From Oscillospiraceae bacterium (GTDB lineage Bacteria; Bacillota; Clostridia; Clostridiales; Clostridiaceae), in the NCBI GenBank assembly GCA_009785875.1, contig WQUF01000202.1:1-5297 (forward strand): DNA of 5,297 nt, written 5' to 3'. A program made the position numbers and the translations under genes. The first letter of the stretch is position 1. Every line of letters begins with the position of its first letter. The notes under the pieces were generated by a model. The model saw only the letters and a list, made by a program, of their open reading frames with translations. It was not told where the DNA came from and did no database searches. Shown piece by piece: positions 1 to 5,297 of this stretch.

Positions 1-1062
1 AAATCAACTTTGCTTTTGCAAGTTGCTTCAAACATAGCAAGTAAAACCAATGTTCTCTATATATCTGGAGAAGAATCCGAAAGCCAAATAAAGATGAGGG
101 CAGACAGGTTAAATATCATTTCATCTAATTTATTTTTATTATCTGAGACAAAAATTAATGATATTGAACAAATATTAGATAAATGTAATTCTAAATTTGT
201 TATAATCGATTCTATTCAGACAGTTTATGATGAAAATATTACATCTGCACCTGGAAGCTTATCACAAATAAGAGAATGTGTTAATATACTAATGAGGATA
301 GCGAAATTAAAAAACGTTTCTTTTTTCATCGTTGCACATGTTACTAAACAGGGAGATTTAGCTGGTCCAAAATCTTTGGAGCATATGGTTGATACAGTTT
401 TGAATTTTGAAGGAGATAGATTAGAGGAGCTTCGAATTTTAAGGACTGTGAAAAATAGGTTTGGAAATACCAGCGAAATTGGTGTATTTGAAATGCAAGA
501 AGAAGGTTTGGTCGAAGTTTCAAATCCATCAAAATTATTTACAAGCGAAACTGATATAAATGTTGAAGGTACTTCTACGGTTGGTTTATTAGAAGGTTCT
601 AGAGTTTTTGTAGCCGAACTTCAAGCATTAGTTTGTGAAAGCAAGCTTGCATTTCCTAAAAGAACTTCCGTTGGAGTAAATATCTCAAGGTTACAGCTGA
701 TAATTGCTGTTTTGGAAAAAAAGTGCAAAATTCCATTTTATAACTACGATATATATGTTAATATAGTTGGTGGGCTAAATATTTTTGGGACACATTCAGA
801 TTTAGGACTTGCTCAGGCACTCATATCAAGCTTTAAAAATATGCCAGTGAAGTTAAATAAAGTCATTACAATTGGTGAAATTGGTCTTACAGGCGAAATC
901 AGACCAATATCGAACTGTGAAAAGATAATAAGCGAAGGAATTAAAATGGGATATGAAAATTTTATTATCCCAAAGAGAAATATGCAAAAACTGAAGATTA
1001 AAAATAGCATAAATATTATATCAATAAATTATATTTATGATTTAATCAAGGTTATTTTTTAA
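1..1062 (+). CDS. radA: DNA repair and recombination protein RadA/Sms, 5'-truncated by window edge
   Basis: RadA is a RecA-like, DnaB-related ATPase that promotes branch migration and processing of recombination intermediates. The reading frame is open from base 1, and 353 residues are visible. The first three, KST, are the end of the Walker A motif, so the N-terminal zinc finger and the start of the ATPase domain lie off the left edge; the full protein would be about 450 residues. Visible in order are the Walker B strand FVIIDS (residues 66-71), the segment VAHVTKQGDLAGPK (111-124), and the RadA-specific KNRFG motif (151-155, bases 451-465). A C-terminal Lon-protease-like domain (about 190-353) contains IGEIGLTGEIRPIS. 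In that domain the usual DEPAxDLA stretch reads FGTHSDLGLA, a divergent form. The TTG at base 10 is an internal leucine, not the start. Identity is certain from KNRFG plus the Lon-like domain. Confidence 0.96.
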   Translation, partial: KSTLLLQVASNIASKTNVLYISGEESESQIKMRADRLNIISSNLFLLSETKINDIEQILDKCNSKFVIIDSIQTVYDENITSAPGSLSQIRECVNILMRIAKLKNVSFFIVAHVTKQGDLAGPKSLEHMVDTVLNFEGDRLEELRILRTVKNRFGNTSEIGVFEMQEEGLVEVSNPSKLFTSETDINVEGTSTVGLLEGSRVFVAELQALVCESKLAFPKRTSVGVNISRLQLIIAVLEKKCKIPFYNYDIYVNIVGGLNIFGTHSDLGLAQALISSFKNMPVKLNKVITIGEIGLTGEIRPISNCEKIISEGIKMGYENFIIPKRNMQKLKIKNSINIISINYIYDLIKVIF

Positions 1063-1079
1063 TACTAAAATGAAGAAAA

Positions 1080-1087
1080 GGTGGTGA
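1080..1087 (+). promoter_or_regulatory. Ribosome binding site of the PIN/TRAM gene
   Basis: GGTGGTGA differs by one base from the ideal GGAGGTGA and ends four bases before the ATG at 1092. It supports that start and independent initiation after the radA stop. Confidence 0.7.
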
Positions 1088-1091
1088 AAAA

Positions 1092-2186
1092 ATGATTGAT
1101 AAGATAGTGAGAGCTTTTATTGTAGTTGCTGGTTTAATAACAGGTTATTTTGCTTCTCAAATTCTTTTATCTTTGAACTTTTACATAATAACTTTTATAA
1201 ATAAAAATATTGTCACAGTAATTTGCTTTTATATTATTATTATTATTTTAATTGGACTTATATCGTTTGTTTTATCTAAATGGATCAGTAAATTTGTAGT
1301 TTATTTAAAAAACTACACCGAGTATTCAATACAGAAGATGTCTTCATCAGATATATTGTTTGGTCTTGTAGGTGCATTGATTGGATTGCTCTTTTCATTA
1401 CTATTATTAATATGGTTTATGAACAAAAATATCGTTCTAAATGTTGTGTTTGCAATGATTTCAGTGCTACTTGCAATTACCTTTGCAAATATATCTGTGA
1501 AGAAAAAGGATGATTTTATCAATTTCTTTATGGGATTGAGGAAAGCGTCGGGAGCATCAAAGGAAAAAAAATTGATAAATAAACAAGATTATAAGATTTT
1601 AGATACCTCAGTGATAATAGATGGAAGGATTTTTGATATATGCCAAACTGGATTTGTGGAAGGTGTATTAGTTATACCAAATTTTGTTTTAACGGAACTA
1701 AGGCATATTGCTGATTCATCAGATCCTTTAAAAAGAACTCGAGGAAGAAGAGGACTTGATATCCTAAATAAGATTCAAAAAGAACTGAAAATCGAAGTAA
1801 ATGTTATGGATAAAGATTTTAATGACATATATGAAGTTGATGCTAAAATACTTAAACTCGCTCATACATTAAATGCTAAAGTATTGACAAATGATTATAA
1901 CTTAAACAAAGTTGCTGAAGTTCAAGGAGTAGAAGTTTTAAATATCAATGATCTATCAAATGCAGTAAAGCCAGTTGTGATTCCTGGGGAAGAAATGACA
2001 ATGCAGGTTATAAAGGATGGAAAAGAAGTCAACCAAGGAATTGGTTATTTAGATGATGGAACGATGATAGTAGTAGAAGGTGGAAGAAAATATATTGGCG
2101 ATACCATAAATGTAATTGTGACTTCTGTGTTGCAAACTTCTGCCGGTAGGATGATTTTTGGGAAAGCAAAACAGGATTATCAATGA
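1092..2186 (+). CDS. yacL: YacL-like membrane protein with PIN and TRAM domains
   Basis: This 364-residue protein matches the YacL family in length and architecture (B. subtilis YacL is about the same size). Hydrophobic stretches at about residues 4-30, 38-62, 88-109 and 114-134 predict four membrane helices. A basic linker (about 136-166) leads to a PIN domain beginning ILDTSVIIDGRIFDI. The acidic residues expected of a PIN metal-dependent ribonuclease site are present: D171, E202 (in LTELRHIAD), D250 (in EVDAKIL) and D268 (in LTNDYNL). A TRAM domain, a small beta-barrel that often binds RNA, occupies about 293-355. The combination suggests a membrane-anchored nuclease acting on RNA at the inner membrane face, but the family has no established substrate, so that role is inference. 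It follows radA by 29 bases; in many Firmicutes disA would stand between them. The ATG at 1092 has a good ribosome binding site. Confidence 0.93.
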   Translation: MIDKIVRAFIVVAGLITGYFASQILLSLNFYIITFINKNIVTVICFYIIIIILIGLISFVLSKWISKFVVYLKNYTEYSIQKMSSSDILFGLVGALIGLLFSLLLLIWFMNKNIVLNVVFAMISVLLAITFANISVKKKDDFINFFMGLRKASGASKEKKLINKQDYKILDTSVIIDGRIFDICQTGFVEGVLVIPNFVLTELRHIADSSDPLKRTRGRRGLDILNKIQKELKIEVNVMDKDFNDIYEVDAKILKLAHTLNAKVLTNDYNLNKVAEVQGVEVLNINDLSNAVKPVVIPGEEMTMQVIKDGKEVNQGIGYLDDGTMIVVEGGRKYIGDTINVIVTSVLQTSAGRMIFGKAKQDYQ

Positions 2187-2195
2187 AAAATTGTT

Positions 2196-2201
2196 AGGTG
2201 A
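2196..2201 (+). promoter_or_regulatory. Ribosome binding site deciding the ispD start
   Basis: AGGTGA lies eight bases before the ATG at 2210. An in-frame GTG at 2198 falls inside this site and has no Shine-Dalgarno sequence of its own, so ATG 2210 is the preferred start. Confidence 0.55.
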
Positions 2202-2209
2202 GCGATTTG

Positions 2210-2911
2210 ATGTTAGGAAATAATTTTGGAATTATAGTAAGTGCTGGTAGTGGAAGCAGAATGAGCACACCAGTAAAAAAACAATATTTACTTTTGGATG
2301 GTAAGCCTATACTATATTATGCATTAAATAGGTTTCAGATGAACAAAAATATCGAAGAAATAATCCTCGTATGCCCAAAGGATGATATAGATTATTGCAA
2401 ACAGGAAATAATAGAATTATATGGTTTAACAAAGGTTACAAAAGTGGTTGAAGGGGGAAAAACACGAGAGCAATCAGTATACTGTGGCTTAAAAGTGCTT
2501 GAAAAAACCAGTTGTGATATTGTAGTCATTCATGATGGAGTTAGACCATTCATAAGGGATGTGCATATAGATGAAGGTATAAAAAATGCCTGGTTATATG
2601 GTGCATCAGCCTGTGGTGTGAGATTAAAGGATACCATCAAGATCATAAACAAAAATAATTTTGTAAAATATACATTAAATAGAGACGAATTGATATCGAT
2701 TCAGACTCCTCAATGCTTTAAATATGAAATAATCAAAGAGGCATTTGAGAAGTTTAAAACTTATTTAGATGACTTTACAGATGACACTTCTGTTGTGGCT
2801 CAATATGGTAAAAAAACCTATATATATCAAGGAAATTATGAAAATATTAAAATCACAACAATGGACGACTTGCAACTTGCAAAGATTTTTTTAGAGAGTA
2901 TGGAACTTTAA
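2210..2911 (+). CDS. ispD: 2-C-methyl-D-erythritol 4-phosphate cytidylyltransferase
   Basis: IspD transfers CMP from CTP to 2-C-methyl-D-erythritol 4-phosphate, giving CDP-methylerythritol and pyrophosphate in the MEP route to isoprenoids (cytosolic). From ATG 2210 the protein has 233 residues, the usual length. The N-terminal nucleotide loop SAGSGSRMSTPVKKQY supplies R17 and K24, matching catalytic R20 and K27 of the E. coli enzyme in spacing. EGGKTREQSV, HDGVRPF (D109, R112), QTPQ (165-168), TDDTSVV and K214 in NIKITT follow at the expected positions. The usual HDAARPF motif reads HDGVRPF, a tolerated variation. An in-frame GTG at 2198 would add four residues (MSDL) but lacks a ribosome binding site. 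The gene lies 23 bases after yacL and 4 bases before mrnC. ispF, commonly adjacent in Firmicutes, is not here. Confidence 0.95.
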   Translation: MLGNNFGIIVSAGSGSRMSTPVKKQYLLLDGKPILYYALNRFQMNKNIEEIILVCPKDDIDYCKQEIIELYGLTKVTKVVEGGKTREQSVYCGLKVLEKTSCDIVVIHDGVRPFIRDVHIDEGIKNAWLYGASACGVRLKDTIKIINKNNFVKYTLNRDELISIQTPQCFKYEIIKEAFEKFKTYLDDFTDDTSVVAQYGKKTYIYQGNYENIKITTMDDLQLAKIFLESMEL

Positions 2912-2915
2912 TAAT

Positions 2916-3329
2916 ATGAATTTAGGAAAAGATATACAGAACGTGAACCCATTGGTTTTTGCATATATGGGGGATGTACTATATGAGAAATCAATACGGG
3001 AATATTTGATAACAGCAAATAATAGTTCCAATGTGCATAAATTGCATGAAACTGCTATAAAATTTGTCAGTGCAAAATATCAAAGTTTGGCATTTAAGCA
3101 TATTATAGATGAACTATCAGATGATGAAATGAATATTTATAAATGGGGAAGAAATTCAAAATCGAAATCCCAAGCTAAAAGTACTTCAATAATAAATTAT
3201 AGAATTTCAACTGGTCTTGAGTGCCTTTTAGGATACTTGTATTTTAAAGGCAATAGTCCGAGAATTGATGAAATAATGAGTATAATTATAGATTTTCTGT
3301 TAGATGAGGATAAAAAAGATGATAAATAA
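2916..3329 (+). CDS. mrnC: Mini-ribonuclease III
   Basis: Mini-III is a small dimeric RNase III-type endonuclease with the catalytic domain but no double-stranded RNA-binding domain; in B. subtilis it trims the ends of precursor 23S rRNA. The 137-residue length fits the family. The signature NPLVFAYMGDVLYE carries the catalytic aspartate D20, and TGLECLLGYLYFKG carries the second acidic site residue, E102. KLHE (42-45), VSAKYQ (51-56) and the basic GRNSKSKSQAKS stretch (78-89) are also family landmarks. The start has only a weak upstream GGAA (2902-2905), so translation probably depends on ribosomes finishing ispD four bases upstream. Its 3' end overlaps rlmB by 11 bases and contains the rlmB ribosome binding site. 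In Bacillus cysS precedes this gene; here ispD does. Confidence 0.93.
   Translation: MNLGKDIQNVNPLVFAYMGDVLYEKSIREYLITANNSSNVHKLHETAIKFVSAKYQSLAFKHIIDELSDDEMNIYKWGRNSKSKSQAKSTSIINYRISTGLECLLGYLYFKGNSPRIDEIMSIIIDFLLDEDKKDDK
3306..3310 (+). promoter_or_regulatory. Ribosome binding site of rlmB inside mrnC
   Basis: GAGGA lies eight bases before the ATG at 3319, inside the last codons of mrnC. It favours that start over the in-frame ATG at 3304, which has no upstream Shine-Dalgarno sequence. Confidence 0.6.
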
Positions 3330-4095
3330 AGATAGTAGAAATGATGATAAAAATTTGGTATATGGAAGAAATGTGGTTTTAGAGCTCTTAAAAAAAGAAG
3401 AAGATGTACTAGAGGAAATTTATATTTATAGCGGAATTGAGAAGAGTTTTACTGATGAATTAAATAGAGAAGCTAATAGCAAAAAGATTAAAATAACTAG
3501 TTTAGACAAGAAACAATTTGAAAAAATCTCTAGTGAGCAAAAAAGCCAAGGTGTAGTGGCGAGAATAAAACCATATAAATACAGTTCATTAGAAGATATA
3601 TTAGAATTTTCTAAAGCAAAAGAAAAGGATCCTTTTTTGTTGATCTTAGATAAAATAGAGGATCCTCATAATCTGGGTGCTATAATAAGAACTGCAGAAG
3701 CATTTGGAATCCATGGAATAATACTTCCACAGCATCGCTCTGCACATATAAATCCTACAGTATATAAGACATCTGCAGGAATAGTTTCACATATCAGGAT
3801 ATGCATTGAAAATAACATCAATAATACCATTGATTATCTTAAAAAGAATAATTTTTGGATTTACGGAGCTGATGCAAATGCTAAAATGTTAAGCTATAAT
3901 ATTGATTATAAAGGACCAATTGCTTTAATAATAGGAAATGAAGGTAAAGGAATAAGTAGACTTACTTCTTTAAAATGTGATATACTGATAAAAATACCAT
4001 TATATGGAAAAACAGAATCATTAAATGCATCTGTGGCTGCAGGAATAATCATGTATGATATAACCAGAATAAGAAATACTAAAAGTTTACTATGA
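3319..4095 (+). CDS. rlmB: 23S rRNA 2'-O-methyltransferase, SpoU/TrmH family (RlmB-like)
   Basis: SpoU-family enzymes move a methyl group from S-adenosylmethionine to a ribose 2'-OH; RlmB modifies a guanosine of the 23S rRNA peptidyl-transferase P loop (G2251 in E. coli). From ATG 3319 the protein has 258 residues. An N-terminal substrate-binding domain starts at YGRNVVLELL and ends near QGVVARI. The knotted catalytic domain has motif 1 DPHNLGAIIRTAEAFG (N118, R124), motif 2 LIIGNEGKGIS (E208) and motif 3 IPLYGKTESLNASVAAG (S234, N236), all intact. A longer form from ATG 3304 would add five residues but lacks a ribosome binding site. The gene overlaps mrnC by 11 bases and rae1 by ATGA, implying translational coupling. 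The mrnC-rlmB-rae1 order matches other Firmicutes and supports RlmB, but target specificity is inferred from family and position. Confidence 0.92.
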   Translation: MINKDSRNDDKNLVYGRNVVLELLKKEEDVLEEIYIYSGIEKSFTDELNREANSKKIKITSLDKKQFEKISSEQKSQGVVARIKPYKYSSLEDILEFSKAKEKDPFLLILDKIEDPHNLGAIIRTAEAFGIHGIILPQHRSAHINPTVYKTSAGIVSHIRICIENNINNTIDYLKKNNFWIYGADANAKMLSYNIDYKGPIALIIGNEGKGISRLTSLKCDILIKIPLYGKTESLNASVAAGIIMYDITRIRNTKSLL

Positions 4096-4601
4096 AATAT
4101 ATATTTATTGATGGATATAATGTTATTAATTCCTGGAAAGAATTGAAAGAATTAAAGAAAACAAACTATGGACTTGCCAGAAGTAAGCTCATAGAACTAT
4201 TAGAAAATTATTCTTCTATTAATGAATGCAAAATTCAAATTGTATTTGATGCATATTTAAGCCATAATAAGGTTAATTCAAGAGAAGAGATAAGCAGAAA
4301 CTTGATCATCGTATTTACAAAAGAGGGTGAAACGGCAGACACTTATATTGAAAAAACAATAAATAAAATTGGCGGTAAATATAATACTTGCGTTGTAACA
4401 TCAGATAATATTGAAAAACAAGTAGTTTTTAAAAATGGAGCTTCTACAATGACTTCTGAAGAATTTTATCATGAAGTAGAATTTAATAAAAATAAGATAA
4501 GAAAAAAAATAAATAAAAATTACTCAGATAATAAAATTGCAGTTGAAGATATAATAAGCATAGATATTATAAAGAAATTAAAAAAATTGAGGGATGAATG
4601 A
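4092..4601 (+). CDS. rae1: NYN/PIN-like ribosome-dependent mRNA endonuclease Rae1 (YacP)
   Basis: YacP was renamed Rae1 in B. subtilis, where it enters the ribosomal A site and cleaves certain mRNAs in a translation-dependent way. This 169-residue protein has the family's usual length. The NYN nuclease fold opens with YIFIDGYNVINSW (D7, N10). Further acidic positions are D53 in IVFDAY, E80 and D83 in GETADTYIE, and D105 in VVTSDN, which together form the expected metal site. The segment GASTMTSEEFYHEV (116-129) is also typical. The C-terminal tail (about 132-169) is rich in lysine and probably helical, consistent with RNA or ribosome contact. The ATG overlaps the rlmB stop as ATGA, so translation is likely coupled to it. 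No separate ribosome binding site stands out. Confidence 0.9.
   Translation: MKYIFIDGYNVINSWKELKELKKTNYGLARSKLIELLENYSSINECKIQIVFDAYLSHNKVNSREEISRNLIIVFTKEGETADTYIEKTINKIGGKYNTCVVTSDNIEKQVVFKNGASTMTSEEFYHEVEFNKNKIRKKINKNYSDNKIAVEDIISIDIIKKLKKLRDE
4543..4570 (+). promoter_or_regulatory. Possible vegetative promoter for sigH within the rae1 3' end
   Basis: TTGAAG (4543-4548) and TATTAT (4565-4570) are 16 bases apart and match the -35 and -10 consensus at four and five of six positions. A promoter just before sigH would fit its separate control in Bacillus. The local sequence is so AT-rich that chance matches are common, so this is only a candidate. Confidence 0.22.
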
Positions 4602-4625
4602 ATTTTTAACACTTGAAAGTTATAT

Positions 4626-4634
4626 GGGGAGGAG
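4626..4634 (+). promoter_or_regulatory. Strong ribosome binding site of sigH
   Basis: GGGGAGGAG, with GGAGG at 4628-4632 seven bases before the ATG at 4640, is the best Shine-Dalgarno sequence in the window. It rules against the in-frame TTG at 4613 as the start and suggests efficient translation of the sigma factor. Confidence 0.8.
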
Positions 4635-4639
4635 TAAAT

Positions 4640-5278
4640 ATGAGTGAAAAAAGGAGTGCCGAACTTAAAAAAAAGTATAGTGATTTACTCGATGAGGAAC
4701 TTGTTTTACTTGCAAAAGAAGGGGATTATGAAGTTCAAGAATACATAATCAGTAAATACGAGAATTTTGTCAAATCTAAAGCTAAGAGTTATTTTTTAAT
4801 TGGTGCAGATAAAGAAGACATATATCAAGAAGGCATGATTGGATTATTTAAAGCCATGAGGGATTTTAAAGCGGATAAGCTTTCTTCTTTTAAAGCATTT
4901 GCTGAATTATGCATAACAAGGCAAATAATAACTGCTATAAAGACTGCCTCTAGGCAAAAGCATAGACCATTAAATACCTATGTTTCTATAAATAGACCAT
5001 TATATGACGAAGAATCAGAAAAGACTCTGGAAGATACGCTCGTTTTAAACAGGATTTATGACCCGGAAGAGATAGTAGTGAGTAAAGAAAAATTAAAAAC
5101 CCTTCAAGATGAAATGAATGAATCGCTTTCAAGTTTAGAATTAGAAGTGTTAACCTATTATCTTTCAGGTAAAAGTTATCATGAAATTGCGATAAAATTG
5201 CAAAGACAGGCAAAATCAATCGATAATGCTTTGCAAAGGGTTAAGAGGAAATTAGAAAAATGCTTGGATAATTTATAA
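4640..5278 (+). CDS. sigH: RNA polymerase sigma factor SigH (sporulation, stationary phase)
   Basis: SigH (Spo0H) is a sigma-70-family factor that directs RNA polymerase to early sporulation and transition-state genes in Firmicutes. From ATG 4640 the protein has 212 residues (B. subtilis SigH about 218). Region 2 is nearly identical to known SigH: SYFLIGADKEDIYQEGMIGL (50-69, core binding) runs into FKAFAELCITRQIITAIKTA (84-103, -10 recognition), then SRQKHRPLN. Region 4 (about 162-207) holds the helix-turn-helix GKSYHEIAIKLQRQAKSIDN and then ALQRVKRKLEK, recognising the -35 element. There is no region 1.1 or region 3 domain, only an acidic linker (about 120-160). An in-frame TTG at 4613 would add nine residues spanning the ribosome binding site and is rejected. 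It lies 38 bases after rae1, the same neighbour as in Bacillus. Its presence suggests a spore former or a close relative, though non-sporulating Firmicutes also keep the gene. Confidence 0.97.
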   Translation: MSEKRSAELKKKYSDLLDEELVLLAKEGDYEVQEYIISKYENFVKSKAKSYFLIGADKEDIYQEGMIGLFKAMRDFKADKLSSFKAFAELCITRQIITAIKTASRQKHRPLNTYVSINRPLYDEESEKTLEDTLVLNRIYDPEEIVVSKEKLKTLQDEMNESLSSLELEVLTYYLSGKSYHEIAIKLQRQAKSIDNALQRVKRKLEKCLDNL

Positions 5279-5283
5279 TTTCA

Positions 5284-5289
5284 TTGACA
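5284..5289 (+). promoter_or_regulatory. Probable -35 element of a promoter for the next gene
   Basis: TTGACA is a perfect vegetative -35 hexamer beginning six bases after the sigH stop. The expected -10 box, about 17 bases further, falls beyond the window. In related genomes the next genes are often translation or export genes (rpmG, secE, nusG, or tuf), which usually have strong promoters. No terminator hairpin separates sigH from this element within the 19 bases visible. Confidence 0.5.
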
Positions 5290-5297
5290 AACATTTA

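Noticed and set aside
344..532. Minus-strand open frame of 62 codons inside radA
   Set aside because: It lies fully opposite conserved RadA codons, including KNRFG, and its translation shows no recognisable domain.
813..1010. Minus-strand hydrophobic open frame of 65 codons inside radA
   Set aside because: The hydrophobic look comes from reading the complement of AT-rich, lysine-rich RadA codons; the plus strand is clearly coding.
1313..1522. Minus-strand open frame of 69 codons inside yacL
   Set aside because: It is antisense to the membrane helices of the YacL-like protein, with no independent support.
1419..2354. A 16-base exact repeat, ATGAACAAAAATATCG, at 1419-1434 and 2339-2354
   Set aside because: Both copies encode MNKNI in the frame of unrelated conserved genes, and flanking bases diverge at once. 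Chance in an AT-rich sequence is the simplest explanation.
4602..4639. Possible terminator or attenuator between rae1 and sigH
   Set aside because: Only a weak, imperfect pairing of AACACTT with GAAAGTT is visible, with no GC-rich stem or T tract.
4613..4639. In-frame TTG as an earlier sigH start
   Set aside because: The added codons run through the GGGGAGGAG ribosome binding site, and the ATG at 4640 is ideally spaced from it.
4986..5219. Minus-strand open frame of 77 codons inside sigH
   Set aside because: It is opposite SigH region 4 and linker codons that match the family closely; no ribosome binding site or domain was seen.

Overview
This strongly AT-rich window reads left to right as one block of seven plus-strand genes: radA (5' end cut off by the window), a YacL-type PIN/TRAM membrane protein, ispD, mrnC, rlmB, rae1 (yacP) and sigH. 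The gene set and order are a reduced form of the radA-to-sigH region of Bacillus and Clostridia. Together with the sporulation sigma factor SigH, the AT-rich codon choice (AGA/AGG arginine codons, A/T third positions) and strong GGAGG-type ribosome binding sites, this points to a low-GC Firmicute. A clostridial or Tissierella-like anaerobe seems more likely than a bacillus, but genus cannot be read from this stretch.

Layout: bases 1-1062 encode RadA from the Walker A lysine onward. After 29 bases comes the YacL-like protein (1092-2186), with four predicted membrane helices, a PIN nuclease domain and a TRAM domain. ispD (2210-2911) supplies the third enzyme of the MEP isoprenoid pathway. Four bases later begins mrnC (Mini-ribonuclease III). 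rlmB, a SpoU/TrmH 2'-O-methyltransferase, overlaps the end of mrnC, and rae1 overlaps the end of rlmB by ATGA. After 38 bases, sigH (4640-5278) starts behind an excellent Shine-Dalgarno sequence. A TTGACA hexamer near the right edge is probably the -35 box of a promoter for the next, unseen gene.

The genes are packed with almost no intergenic space, and no terminator hairpin was seen between them, so most are probably co-transcribed. mrnC, rlmB and rae1 form a translationally coupled RNA-maturation and ribosome-associated group: rRNA end processing, rRNA methylation and ribosome-dependent mRNA cleavage. radA (recombination) and ispD (isoprenoids) are unrelated in pathway and belong to the conserved neighbourhood.

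Compared with Bacillus subtilis, several genes are missing from their usual places: disA between radA and yacL, and ispF, gltX, cysE and cysS between ispD and mrnC. No mobile element, CRISPR array, RNA gene or clearly novel system was found. The window is ordinary core genome with a compacted gene order.
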